DNA of 64,000 nucleotides. Source: Apium graveolens. Lineage: Eukaryota > Streptophyta > Magnoliopsida > Apiales > Apiaceae. This document shows, piece after piece, positions 1-10,173 of this stretch (its first letter is position 1; every line of letters starts with the position of its first letter). The notes under the pieces are model-generated. The model ran no database searches. It worked only from the letters and a program-made list of their open reading frames with translations, and had not been told where the DNA came from. The stretch spans positions 68,506,907 through 68,570,906 of the forward strand of contig NC_133657.1 of NCBI RefSeq assembly GCF_009905375.1. Direction: 5' to 3'. Made by a program: the position numbers and the translations under genes.

Positions 1-1969
1 TAACTTCGACCCATTTTGAGACATAATCGACTGCCAGCAAGATGTACTGATTATTGCAAGACGAGATAAAAGGCCCCATGAAATCGATTCCCCATACATC
101 AAAGACCTCGACTTCAAGCATCACATTTAATGGCATTTCATCCTTCCTTGACAAATTTCCCACTCTTTGGCAACGATCACACCTTAAAACAAACTGATGA
201 GCATCCTTGAACAAAGTAGGCCAGAAAAAACCTGCTTGCAGAATACGAGCTGCCGTCTTCTCACCTCCATAGTGTCCACCATAAACCGTGGAATGGTAGT
301 CTCGTAATATCCCCTCCGTCTCACAGAACGGGATACATCTCCTGATGATATGGTCAGCTCCCTGTCTAAACAAATATGGTTCATCCCACATATACCACTT
401 CACCTCATGCAGAAACTTTTTCTTTTGAGCGGATGTCAAATTAAGAGGCATTATATTGCTGACGAGATAGTTTACAATATCTGCAAACCATGGTTCTTCC
501 TCCTGAATTGCAAACAACTGCTCATCCGGAAAAGATTCATTGATTAACGTCCTATCTTGTGAAGTAGAATCGGGATTCTCTAACCTAGAGAGATGGCCAG
601 CTACTTGATTCTCAGTACCTTTTCTATCTTTGATCTCTAACTCAAATTCCTGAAGTAAAAGCACCCAACGAATGAGTCTCGGCTTCGAATCCTTCTTAGA
701 AACCAGATAGCGAATAGCTGCATGATCAGTGAATACTGTTACTTTCGTACCTAGCAGATAAGATCGAAATTTCTCAAAGCCAAAGACTATAGCCAAAAGC
801 TCCTTCTCAGTAGTGGTGTAGTTCAATTGGGCACCATTTAAAGTCTTACTCGCATAGTAGACCACATGGAAGATATTTTTCTTGCGCTGTCCCAGAACTG
901 CACCTACCGCATAATCACTCGCATCACACATCATCTCAAACGGTTCTGTCCAATCTGGTGTTGTAATAACTGGTGCAGTGATCAAACTCTTCTTAAGAGT
1001 CTCGAATGCTGCCACACATTCATCATCAAATTTGAAAGGCACATATTTCTCAAGCAAATTGCACAACGGCTTAGATATCTTTGAAAAGTCCTTGATGAAT
1101 CGCCGATAAAAACCCGCATGACCAAGAAAACTACGGATTCCTTTCACAGAATTGGGTGGGGGAAGATTTTCAATGACTCCCACCTTGGCCTTGTCCACCT
1201 CCAGACCCTTGCTAGAGACCTTATGCCCAAGGATAATGCCTTCACGCACCATAAAATGACATTTCTCCCAATTAAGCACCAAATTAGTTTCCACGCATCT
1301 TTTGAGTACGGCGCGCAGATTATTCAAACATTCATCATATGAGTGTCCAAAGACGGAGAAGTCGTCCATGAACACTTCGACGTTATTTCCAATCATGTCA
1401 GAGAATATAGCCATCATACATCCCTGAAAGGTGGCCGGGGCGCCACATAACCCAAACGAAACTCTACGAAAAGCAAATGTGCCAAATGGACAAGTGAAGG
1501 TAGTCTTTTCCTGATCCTCTGGTGCAATACAAATCTGATTATACCCAGAATAACCATCCAGAAGACAAAAATACTCATGACCCGCCAATCTGTCAAGCAT
1601 CTGATCAATAAATGGAAGAGGAAAGTGATCCTTCCTTGTGGCTTTGTTCAATTTCCTATAATCCATGCATACTCTCCATCATGTAACTGTTCGAGTAGGG
1701 ATGAGCTCATTCTTTTCATTTGCGACCACAGTGATACCTTCTTTCTTAGGTACACATTGTACGGGGCTCACCCACGAGCTGTCAGAAATAGGATAAATGA
1801 TGCCTGCATCTAGCCATTTCAGAATTTCTTTCTTCACCACCTCCTTCATGATCGGATTCAGTCTTCGCTGCTGTTCCACAGTTGGCTTACTACCTTCCTC
1901 TAACAGAATTTTATGCATACAATATGAAGGACTTATCCCCTTGATGTCTGCTATGGTCCATCCTATAGC
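1..1969 (-). pseudogene. A1 pol: reverse transcriptase, RNase H and N-terminal integrase (open at left edge)
   Basis: I translated this stretch codon by codon. After the TAG at 1970-1972 and a TGA at 1679-1681 the frame is open all the way to base 2. RT occupies roughly 1918-1080, with the catalytic FMDD at 1361-1372. RNase H follows (about 960-580) with the motifs [16 protein letters not shown] and TDHAAI; its last acidic position (usual DHLSR) reads GHLSR near 596. Integrase begins about 430: zinc-binding His at 293-295 and 272-274, Cys at 179-181 and 170-172, first catalytic Asp at 83-85 in WGIDFMGP. The other two catalytic residues lie outside the window. The TGA at 1679 stands where A2 has a glycine codon before WRVCMDYR. 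A1 is therefore a nearly intact polyprotein with a nonsense break in RT. Confidence 0.9.
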
Positions 1970-2620
1970 CTATTTGAATTCTCTCAAAATCCTTAAGAGC
2001 TTGTCTTCCTCACTACCTGAAAGGTCAGCTGAAATAATAACAGGTAATGTAGATGAATCACCTAAAAAAGCATACCTCAAGTGTTCAGGTAATGGTTTGA
2101 GCTCCAAGGTAGGTGCTTCCTCTATTGATGGTTTGAGCTTCCCTTCAACGTTCTTGAGGTCAGAAGTACCAAGAGATTCAAATGGTATGTCCAGCTTTCG
2201 CTTCCAGGGAGAAGCGTTCAGATATTGTAATTGCTCGTTGCTATCTTCATCATCACTGTCGAATTCCCCCACTAAGGCCTTTTCCAATGCATCAGACATT
2301 AGCATGTGCTCGAGTTCCGAAGTAACCGCGGAATCAATCACATCCACTTTTAAGCACTCCTCATCTTCTGTAGGGAATTTCATTGCCTTAAATACGTTGA
2401 AGGTCACATCCTGATCTTGGACCCGCATAGTAAGTTCCCCTTTTTGCACATCTATCAAGGTACGGCCAGTAGCCAAGAAAGGCCTCCCCAAGATTATGGG
2501 AATCTTCTTATCTTCCTCAAAATCCAGAATAACAAAATCTGCAGGAAAGAAGAGCTTATCCACCTTGACGAGCACATCCTCAACTATGCCCCTTGGGTAA
2601 GTAATGGAACGGTCAGCCAA
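1970..2620 (-). pseudogene. A1 protease C-terminal part and protease-RT linker
   Basis: This 216-residue segment is in the same frame as gag upstream and RT downstream. It is separated from them by a TAA at 2621-2623 and a TAG at 1970-1972. It starts with [11 protein letters not shown] and carries the second conserved protease block, [16 protein letters not shown], followed by an acidic linker toward RT. The aspartic protease releases gag and pol products inside the particle. A2 has CAG where A1 has the first stop, so it is best read as a lost glutamine codon. The second stop falls in the sequence leading to the A(I)GWTIADIKG motif before RT. The protease active-site DLGAS lies in the preceding segment. 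Confidence 0.85.
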
Positions 2621-4573
2621 TTATAGCGACATGTATGTGGGTTTTGGATCAGGCAGATCCAGCTTTTTAAAGATCGACAAAGGCATTAGATTAATGCTTG
2701 CTCCCAAATCACAAAGGCACTTGTCAAAAGTTAGATTGCCAATGGTGCAAGGAATGGTGAAGCTTCCTGGATCTTTCAGTTTTGGCGGTAACTTTTGCTG
2801 CAGAACAGCGCTGCATTCTTCCGTTAGAGCAACGGTTTCAAGGTCATCCAGTTTCACCTTCCTTGAAAGAATAGTCTTCATAAACTTCGCATAACTAGGC
2901 ATTTGTTCCAGAGCCTCAGCGAAAGGTATATTGATGTGAAGTTTCTTGAACACCTCCAGAAACTTCCCGAACTGTCTATCCAGCTTTTGTTGCTGCAATC
3001 TCTTAGGAAAAGGTGGTGGAGGATAGAGCTGTTTCTCCCCTGTATTAGCCTCAGGCAGAGTGTGTTCAACAGTAGTCTTCCTTGGATCCGCCGCTTTCTC
3101 CTTTTGCTTAGATTCTTCATCTCTAACTTCAGCTTCGACTTCATTCACCTTTTCAGCATCAGCTACTTTTCCAGACCTTAAGGTAATGGCCTTGACTTGC
3201 TCTTTAGCTTCCTTCCTGCCTGGTACTTCTGTGTCACTGGGAAGAGTGCCAGGTTGACGATTGAGCACTGCATTGGCTAGTTGACCGATTTGATTTTCCA
3301 AGGTCTTGATAGAAACCGCCTGACTCTTGCACAACAGCTTAAGTTCCTCAAAATCAGCACTAGTAGGTGCAGCTGCACTTCCTAGTTGAGGATATGATTG
3401 CCTTGTAGCATATTGTTGTGGTTGCTGGAATCCAGGTGGGTTAAACTGTTTACTCACTCCTTGCTGATATGGTGGCTGAATAGCATTCTGATTATTCCCC
3501 CAGCTGAAATTTGGATGATTTCTGTTATTAGGATGATAGGTAGCTGGCACAGGTTGCTGTTGTCGCTGATAATTATTCACATACTGAACAGATTCGTTGA
3601 CAAGAGAACACTGATCTATAGCATGAGAACCTGCACAAAGCTCACAAACCATAGCTATTTGATTAACTCCATACGTAGCCAGAGAATCGACCTTCATTGA
3701 TAGCGCTTGGAGTTGGGCTGCAATAGCGGTGGCTGCATCAACTTCCAGAATACCTGCTACCTTGCCTGACGTCATCCTCTGAGTTGGGTTTTGATGCTCA
3801 TTTGCAGCCATCGTCTCTATAAGATTATACGCCTCAGTATAGCTTTTAGCCCATAAGGCGCCTCCAGCTGCTGCATCGAGCATGGGCCGAGATTGGGCCC
3901 CCAAACCATTATAGAAACCAGTAATCACCATCCAATCCGGCATTCCATGATGTGGACATTTTCTCAACATTTCCTTGTAGCGTTCCCAAGCCTTGCACAT
4001 AGATTCTGTAGGTTGCTGCGCAAACTGAGTAAGAGCACTCCTCATAGCAGCAGTCTTTGCCATTGGATAAAACTTCACCAGAAACTTTTGCGCAAGATCT
4101 TGCCACGTAGTGATGGACCCAGCTGGTTCAGAATGTAACCAGTCTTTAGCCTTATCCCTCAGTGAGAATGGGAAAAGCCTCAACTTGATAGCCTCATCAG
4201 TCACGCCATTATACTTAAAAGTGTTGCAGATCTCGACAAAATTTCTTATGTGCATGTTGGGGTCTTCAGTTGCCGCTCCTCCAAAAGAAACAGAATTCTG
4301 CACCATCTGAATAGTGCCCGGCTTGATTTCAAAGGTGTTAGCTTGAATAGCCGGATGAAGGATGCTTGACTGAATATCATCAATTTTAGGCCGAGAAAAA
4401 TCCATAAGAGCTGGATCAGCTTGAACAATACGATCTCCCATGTTTACTGGTTCTTTCTGCTCAGTTCCTGAATCCGAATCCTCAAAATCTAACTTCTCCG
4501 GAATATCAAGAACTTCGTCTGTCTCCTCAGTTGTATCTAAAGTCCTCTTGCGAGCACGAGAACGAGTTTGCAT
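2621..4573 (-). CDS. gag: A1 gag plus protease active site (650 aa ORF)
   Basis: The ORF starts at ATG 4573 with MQTRSRARKR, about 118 bases past the PBS, the expected place for an Athila gag. A retrotransposon gag domain fills roughly residues 90-300 (FPFSLRDKAKDWL, HHGMPDWMVITGFYNGL). A CX2CX3HX4C zinc knuckle (CELCAGSHAIDQC) lies near 3610-3650, followed by a Gln/Pro/Asn-rich spacer. A basic and acidic linker (about residues 440-560) leads to the protease active site CDLGASINLMPLS near the end. Gag forms the particle shell and binds genomic RNA. The ORF stops at TAA 2621-2623, in the middle of the protease, where A2 has CAG. I see no other lesion. The ORF therefore covers gag and half of the protease, not a natural gag end. 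Confidence 0.9.
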   Translation of the reverse strand: MQTRSRARKRTLDTTEETDEVLDIPEKLDFEDSDSGTEQKEPVNMGDRIVQADPALMDFSRPKIDDIQSSILHPAIQANTFEIKPGTIQMVQNSVSFGGAATEDPNMHIRNFVEICNTFKYNGVTDEAIKLRLFPFSLRDKAKDWLHSEPAGSITTWQDLAQKFLVKFYPMAKTAAMRSALTQFAQQPTESMCKAWERYKEMLRKCPHHGMPDWMVITGFYNGLGAQSRPMLDAAAGGALWAKSYTEAYNLIETMAANEHQNPTQRMTSGKVAGILEVDAATAIAAQLQALSMKVDSLATYGVNQIAMVCELCAGSHAIDQCSLVNESVQYVNNYQRQQQPVPATYHPNNRNHPNFSWGNNQNAIQPPYQQGVSKQFNPPGFQQPQQYATRQSYPQLGSAAAPTSADFEELKLLCKSQAVSIKTLENQIGQLANAVLNRQPGTLPSDTEVPGRKEAKEQVKAITLRSGKVADAEKVNEVEAEVRDEESKQKEKAADPRKTTVEHTLPEANTGEKQLYPPPPFPKRLQQQKLDRQFGKFLEVFKKLHINIPFAEALEQMPSYAKFMKTILSRKVKLDDLETVALTEECSAVLQQKLPPKLKDPGSFTIPCTIGNLTFDKCLCDLGASINLMPLSIFKKLDLPDPKPTYMSL

Positions 4574-4690
4574 AAACGCTTGCTAAAGTACCTGAAACAC
4601 AACCGAAAAGAGTAAGTAACTACTACGTCCTAATCACTGAGTCCTAATGACCAATGATGGTAAGTACATAAAATAAACAAATACGCCGAG

Positions 4691-4708
4691 TCCCCGGCAG
4701 CGGCGCCA
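4691..4708 (-). other. A1 primer binding site, tRNA-Asp type
   Basis: On the minus strand the 18 bases read TGGCGCCGCTGCCGGGGA. That is complementary to the 3' end of plant tRNA-Asp except for one base. It lies six bases inside the LTR end and fixes the element direction. Athila elements are known to use tRNA-Asp. Confidence 0.85.
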
Positions 4709-5764
4709 AAAACTTGTTAGGGCGAAAACATGCACTAATATTCACGCAAGTATATGCGTTCGCAAGTAATATAAAATACTTTCTAGTTCGTTCCCTCAGA
4801 GACTCAGACTAAATTATTGTCTAATTAAACTTACTCACCAATGTATGATTACTTCTCAATGTTAAGATAATAACACTTAAAATTGTTGATTCACTATTAA
4901 CTATAATTAACTTCTTAATTAACCACTTAACTAACACTTCAAATTATCAATAATAAAACACTCATGAGATCACAACTTCATTATTACTTCCTTCTATAAC
5001 CATTGTTATTACCTTTAGCATGTGACAGTGATGATATTAATCGAATAACACAAAACTGATAAAAGCCAACTTTCATTGTACTAATACCATTCTACCAAGC
5101 ATCCACAATTAAGATAGAAGTTAAATAGTCATCAATTATATTGAGTTCCTATATGTCTACAGAAATTGACAACACAACGATTTAAGCATAAGTTATTCCT
5201 TTTGATTACATAGGGCAAATAAAACTGTTAGAGTTACCCACTAATCATGCACAACGTACATGAACCTATGCTAGCATGGCAAGTTCTAAATCTCAAGATC
5301 CACCGTCGCTTCACCAGAGATTAACACCCTATCTTATATGTTCGCGACGCACATAAGACGAATACGCACAACCAATACTAGATATCATGCAATCATCACA
5401 CACTAAAGTATTAAACAATTAACTAAAGAATTCCATAATAAATCCGTTGTAACCCCATGATCACGATTAGCCCATAATAGAACTTATCGCCATCATGGGT
5501 TCATATGAAATCATGACAAACAAACACAAGAAAATAATAACTAAAGTAATTATATTAAAATAGAGTACGTCACAAGAGTAAATAAGTCAAAGCAAGAAAA
5601 CTAGCATCCAACGTTACAACAAAACAAGAATCACAAGAATATATGCTTCCTCTTCGTTGCGGTGTGCTAAATCGGTCTTCTTCCTTATCTCCTTCGCTTC
5701 TTGCGTAAAACACAATCTAAAACATAATTTCTTTAATATTCTCTGTGAAAACGTCTCAAATCTA

Positions 5765-5772
5765 CTTATATA
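5765..5772 (-). promoter_or_regulatory. Probable TATA box of the A1 LTR
   Basis: The minus strand reads TATATAAG in an otherwise suitable position, about 365 bases from the outer LTR end. Transcription would start near 5735 and proceed leftward into gag. No other LTR copy is available to test conservation. Confidence 0.45.
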
Positions 5773-5857
5773 ATAGTCCCATAAAACTCAGATTACATAG
5801 AAGTTGGAAGCCAAACAGAATTAGAAGTCTAAAATAATTCAGCTTTTTCCCCGACCT

Positions 5858-5891
5858 TGCGCGGCCGCTCAGCATAGCTGCGCGGGCGCGC
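5858..5891. repeat. GC-rich module in A1 LTR
   Basis: A compact block pairs GCGCGGCCGC with GCGCGGGCGCGC, separated by a short AT-containing spacer and followed by ...TTGCTACTGG. The same design recurs in A2 (6699-6806 and 40387-40471). It stands out sharply from the AT-rich surroundings. Confidence 0.75.
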
Positions 5892-6136
5892 AGGTTGCTA
5901 CTGGAAAAATTCCAAGTTTACTCCGTTTCTTCGCCGTAATCTGCCCATTCCTTTCCTCCCGCAATGGTGAACACATGCCAAGGCTTATTCTTGATGATTC
6001 CTCCCCCGAAATGCAACTATTACCCTGAAATGCATAAACACTAGAAAAACGCATCAAATACACAAAATACTTGATTTCAAGACACCAATTTAAGCCATTT
6101 TAAGACGTTCTAAGTGGTGTAAAATGCCACTTATCA

Positions 6137-6406
6137 AGTATAATCCTAGAACTCACGCACCACACTCATGGGCACAACAGCGGGTGTCTTACAGAAAACC
6201 ACCTAGCCCATCTCCAAGATCATCTCCAACAACTTACCATCCTTCCCCGATGGTAGAAAACCACGCTCATTGGCTATAGGCTTTAAAAGCAGCCTTACAT
6301 ACTCCGCCTCCGCATCGGGAGTTGAAAACCTTTGCCTTGAACCACCCGTACTCGAAGAATCGGTGGTGTTGCTGCTAACTTGAGTTCGCTGTCTTTTTGG
6401 TGCAAT
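6137..6406 (-). pseudogene. A2 3' gene, N-terminal fragment cut by A1
   Basis: From about 6406 leftward the minus strand encodes APKRQRTQVSSNTTDSSSTG and a further stretch including RFSTPDAEAEYVRLLLKP and GFLPSGKDGKLLEMIL. It then meets a TAG about 70 codons in and a second TAG just before the A1 boundary. I recognise this as the start of the 3' gene of Athila-like elements, often labelled a putative plant transposon protein; its function is unknown. The codon before GCA-CCA is ATT where ATG is expected, so the start is lost. A1 removed the rest by insertion. A TATA box and pyrimidine-rich leader precede it. Confidence 0.6.
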
Positions 6407-6511
6407 TGAGATTGAAAGAGATTGAGAAAATATGTGTTTGTAAGAGAGATTGTATGTTTGAGAGTTTTGAGAAGTGATGGAGAAGTTTGTGTATAAGTGT
6501 GTGTATATATA
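6404..6511 (-). promoter_or_regulatory. Candidate internal promoter and leader of the A2 3' gene
   Basis: The minus strand has TATATATA at 6511-6504, followed by about 100 bases of pyrimidine-rich, ATG-poor leader, then the lost start at 6406. The layout is that of a plant RNA polymerase II promoter and 5' UTR. The same layout precedes the 3' genes of C1 and C2. Confidence 0.45.
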
Positions 6512-6960
6512 GGGGATTGGGAGAAAATTGGTTATGGAAAAGGAGTGGGAATTGATTATAGGAATAATGGGTTTGATTTGGAGAGGGAAATTTGGGATGT
6601 AGAAGAGTAAAAATCGGGTGGGAATTAATTTTCTATTAAAAATCCCGATTTTCTCTTCAACACCCGACTTAAATTTTTTTTTTTCTGAATCAGGGACCTG
6701 GCGCGGCCGCGCCCAGTTTCTGGAGTTTCAGCCTAGCGCGCGGGCGCGCCCAGTTACTGGAAAAACAGCACGGCCGCCCCGCTTTTCAGCGCGGGCGCGC
6801 CGTGCTACTGAAGTTGACCCTGAATTTTTTTTATTTTTCTGATTTTTTTGTGTTTTTCTCCGTTATTTTTGCTTCATCAACATATTAATGTACAACAAAC
6901 TTGGGTTGCCTCCCAAGAAGCGCTTGGTTTACGTCTTTAGCTCGACGTAGAATTTTGAGA
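6407..6960. other. A2 non-coding spacer between integrase and 3' gene
   Basis: No plausible coding frame is present. The stretch holds the candidate promoter (6404-6511), a T-rich tract near 6674-6684 and two GC-rich modules. Just downstream of pol it contains the block GGGTTGCCTCCCAAGAAGCG, which I associate with Athila-type elements at this position. Confidence 0.6.
6699..6806. repeat. Two tandem GC-rich modules in A2
   Basis: Two copies of the GCGCGGCCGC ... GCGCGGGCGCGC design sit side by side (6699-6760 and 6768-6806), each followed by a TACTG-like ending. They match the modules in the A1 and A2 LTRs. Confidence 0.75.
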
Positions 6961-8210
6961 TCAAGTAGACAATAAAACGACACCAACCACCTCACGGTTT
7001 GCCGTATCCCCATAGTAGTGCTTCAACCTCTGCCCATTTACTTTAAATTCTTGGCCTGGATCATCCTCAAAAATCTCCACAGCTCCATGCGGAAACACGG
7101 TTTTGATTATGAAAGGCCCTGACCATCTCGATTTCAATTTTCCAGGAAAAAGACGGAGACGCGAGTTAAACAATAGAACTTGTTGTCCCGCCACAAATGA
7201 TTTAAGCACTAAACCTCTATTGTGCCACCTCTTGACTTTCTCCTTGTACATTTTATTGTTTTCATACGCTTGAAGCTGAAACTCGTCGAGCTCATTTAAT
7301 TTGAAGCATTCTCTTCTTACCAGCTGCATCCAAATCAAGGTTCAATTTCTTCAAATCCCAATACGCTTTATGCTCGAGCTCCACAGGCAAATGACAACCC
7401 TTACCATAAACCAGCTGAAATGGCGACATTCCCAATGGAGTCTTGTACGCTGTTTTGTATGCCCAAACAGCTTCATCCAGCTTCGAAGACCAATCCTTCC
7501 TTGATGGACACAGAACTTTCTCTAGAATACGCTTGATCTCTCTGTTAGACACCTCTGCTTGACCATTAGTCTGAGGATGGTAGGCTGTTGCAATGTGATG
7601 ATTCACATTATACCTTTGCATCATGGCAGTGAATTTGCGATTGCAAAAATACGATCCTTCATCACTGATTATGACTCTTAGAGTCCTGAATCTTGTGAAT
7701 ATCTGCTTATGAAGAAAATCAAGCACCAAATTCGCATCATTTGTCAGCAGAGCCTTGACTTCCACCCATTTCGACATATAATCGACCGCCAACAAGATAT
7801 ATTGATTATTGCAAGATGAGATAAATGGTCTTTTCCCCATACATCGAAGACTTTAACCTCGAAAAGCACATTAAGAGGCATCTCATCCCTCTTGGACATA
7901 TTACCCACACGATGGCATCGATCACACGTCAAAACAAAGTGATGCGCATCCTTAAACAATGTAGGCCAGAAGAATCCCACTTGAAGGACATGAGCTGCTG
8001 TCTTCCCTCCACCATAATGGCCTCCATAAACAGTTGAATGACGGTCTTGCAAGATCCCCCCATTTCGCTGTACGGAATACATCTCCTGATGATTTGGTCA
8101 GCTCCTTGCCTAAACAGATATGGTTCATCCCACATGTACCACTTCACCTCATAAAGAAACTTCTTCCTTTGAGCGTACGACAAGTCGGGAGGCATGATAT
8201 TACTCACAAG
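6961..8210 (-). pseudogene. A2 integrase (frameshifted, active-site deletion)
   Basis: Three overlapping frames together encode the integrase. The zinc-binding part lies at 8207-7929 and 8082-7850 ([22 protein letters not shown]), the catalytic core at 7835-7340 and the C-terminal part at 7338-6961. In the core the second Asp (IISDEGS) and the Glu (HPQTNGQAEVSNR) are present. The first Asp block is missing: between VWG and FISSC, A2 is about 10 bases shorter than A1 near 7830-7838, which removes the Asp codon and shifts the frame. Further frameshifts occur near 8060 and 7300. The protein would normally join element cDNA to host DNA; this copy cannot. Confidence 0.85.
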
Positions 8211-9469
8211 CTAGTTTACAATGTCTGCAAACCACGGTTCTTCCTCTTGCACTCCAAACAGCTGCTCATCGGGAAAAGACTCATTTATTAATGTCTTATC
8301 CAGTAAAGTTGCACTTGGATCTTCTAAACGAGAGAGATGATCAACAACTTGATTTTCAGTACCTTTTCTATCCTTGATCTCCAACTCAAATTCCTGAAGC
8401 AAAAGAACCCATCTGATTAATCTAGGCTTCGAATCTTTCTTCGAGACGAGATATCGAATTGCAGCGTGATCAGTGAAAACTGTCACCTTCATCCCAAACA
8501 GATAAGATCAAAATTTCTCAAAACCGTAGACAATAGCCAAAAGCTCTTTCTCAGTTGTAGTATAATTCAGTTGAGCACCATTTAGGGTCTTACTAGCATA
8601 GTAGACCACATGAAATATGTTGTTCTTTCTCTGCCCAAGAACTGCTCCAACTGCATAGTCACTTGCATCGCACATCATCTCAAAAGGTTCATTCCAATCA
8701 GGTGCAGTTACGACATGTACAGTGATTAAACTCTTCTTCATGAACTCAAAAGCCGCTAGGAACTCGTCATCAAACTTGAACGGGACATCCTTCTCCAGAA
8801 GATTGCACAAAGGTTTAGAAATTTTGAAAAGTCCTTAATGAACCACCTGTAGAAGCCCGCATGACCAAGAAAGCTGCGAACTCCCTTAACAATACTTGGT
8901 GGGGGAAGATTTTTGATGACCCCCACTTTGGCTTTGTCCACCTCAAGACCCTTACTAGAGACCTTGTGCCTAAGAATAATGCCATGTCGCACCATAACGT
9001 GACATTTCTCCCAGTTGAGAACCAGATTGGTCTCAATACGCCTTTTAAGAATGTTGCCTAGATTCTGCAAGCACTCATCAAATGAATCGCTAAACATAGA
9101 GAAATCATCCATGAACACCAACACATTTTGACAAATCATGTCAGAGAAGATAGCCATCATACATCTCTGAAATCTGGCAGGTGCCCCACATAAACCAAAA
9201 GAAACCCTTCTAAAGGCGAAAGTACCAAATGAAAAAGTGAAAGTAGTCTTCTCCTGATCTTCTAGAGCAATACAAATTTGATTATAGCCCGAATAACCAT
9301 CCAGAAGACAGTAGTACTCATGCCCAGCCAATCTGTCGAGCATATGATCAATAAACGGCAGAGGGAAGTGATCTTTTCTCGTGGCCTTGTTCAACTTCCT
9401 GTAATCCATGCAAACTCTCCACCCCGTGACTGTTCGAGTAGGAATGAGCTCATTCTTCTCATTAGCAAC
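8211..9469 (-). pseudogene. A2 reverse transcriptase and RNase H
   Basis: RT runs from 9469 to about 8820 with [20 protein letters not shown] and the catalytic FMDD in VLVFMDDFSMF. Connection and RNase H follow (8810-8211) with [30 protein letters not shown] and VVDHLSR. Lesions are a frameshift near 8820, a CGA-to-TGA stop at 8508-8510 (A1 has CGA) and a TAT-to-TAG stop at 8211-8213 (A1 has TAT). The N-terminal part of RT lies on the other side of C1 at 24283-24480. The sequence otherwise closely parallels A1. Confidence 0.85.
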
Positions 9470-10035
9470 TGTTAGGTCATACAACACTATAGAAGGGGGT
9501 TGAATATAGTGTTTATACAATCAAATCAATTTATCAACACAAGTATGTAACAGTAATCAAGTATATTCAATATAATAAACTCTGTTACAATAGAACAGTT
9601 GTTCTCTCTCAGTGATGACCAATATCACTAACAGCTGCTAGGTTACAATGTATAATCTTCCTCGTGAATGATAACACATCTAGTGTAAACCATAAGCTGT
9701 GTTTATATAGTACACAGTTACAAGATATCTTCTAATTGGTATGGAATATAATTATGTCTCCTAAAATATATCAATCAGATATTATCTTCTACAAGTCTTC
9801 TAGTTGTCCAACTCTTCATGCATATCTTCTATTGTTTTAGTCATGATCTTTTCCTGTAAATCAGCTGCATTCCTTATCTGAAGTACCCGCACTTAAGTCC
9901 TGATATAAATCCCGACGGCCTTAAGTTCTGATATAAGCTCTAACTTCAGTAATTTCTGATTTTCAGTAAGCCCTGATATTAAGTTCTGTAACTAAACACA
10001 ACAGATTAGACATGACATCACAAATATATCTAACA
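9470..10035 (-). repeat. C1 3' LTR (566 bp)
   Basis: TGTTAGG at 9470 and ATATCTAACA ending at 10035; same length and termini as 23717-24282. It contains the G-loop hairpin (9483-9513), the TATA hairpin (9697-9717) and variants of the C1 word AAGTTCTGA (9923-9931 and neighbours). Confidence 0.95.
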
Positions 10036-10173
10036 ATCTCCCCCAACTTGTAAATTATGAAAAATATACAAGTTAATAGATTTGATGATGTCAAAAACAT
10101 TTAAGTACAAATGCAATAAGAGTTAATTTAGACAACTAACTACAACTTACAGTCCTTGTAGCTTTTACCAATC
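10036..10173 (-). other. C1 3' untranslated region with polypurine tract
   Basis: Directly inside the 3' LTR the minus strand reads TTGGGGGAGAT (10046-10036), the polypurine tract that primes plus-strand DNA. C2 has the same GGGGGAGAT at the same place. The remaining 130 bases are AT-rich and non-coding. Confidence 0.8.

Larger units (their letters stand above)
1..6136 (-). mobile_element. A1: Athila-clade Ty3/gypsy retrotransposon, 5' LTR through integrase (3' end off window)
   Basis: Read on the minus strand the order is LTR (6136-4715), PBS (4708-4691), gag, protease, RT, RNase H and integrase running off the left edge. This domain order is Ty3/gypsy. The DLGAS protease site, the CX2CX3HX4C gag knuckle and the tRNA-Asp PBS are typical of the Athila clade. 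The outer LTR end at 6136 abuts an open reading frame of a second Athila element (A2), so A1 inserted into A2. The bases just outside are AGTAT, but the matching duplication cannot be checked because the far end is missing. The coding region is one frame with only three stops, so A1 is much fresher than A2. Confidence 0.9.
4715..6136 (-). repeat. A1 5' LTR (about 1.42 kb)
   Basis: The inner end is placed at TGTTAGGGCG (plus strand, just after the PBS) and the outer end at ...CCACTTATCA, so on the minus strand the LTR runs TGATAAGTGG...CGCCCTAACA with TG/CA termini. The outer terminus matches the LTR remnant of A2 near 40700, which shares the TAAGTGGCATTT block. The LTR is non-coding and AT-rich apart from a very GC-rich module at 5858-5891. 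A TATA box lies at 5765-5772. The left LTR is off window, so length and age cannot be cross-checked. Confidence 0.8.

Noticed and set aside
1797..2414. 205-codon plus-strand frame opposite the A1 protease-RT linker
   Set aside because: It is antisense to a recognised pol frame, has no known motif, and its counterpart in A2 (24358-24849) is not conserved as protein.
2604..3257. Several plus-strand frames of 65-96 codons inside A1 gag
   Set aside because: Shadow frames opposite the gag/protease ORF; composition follows the sense codons.
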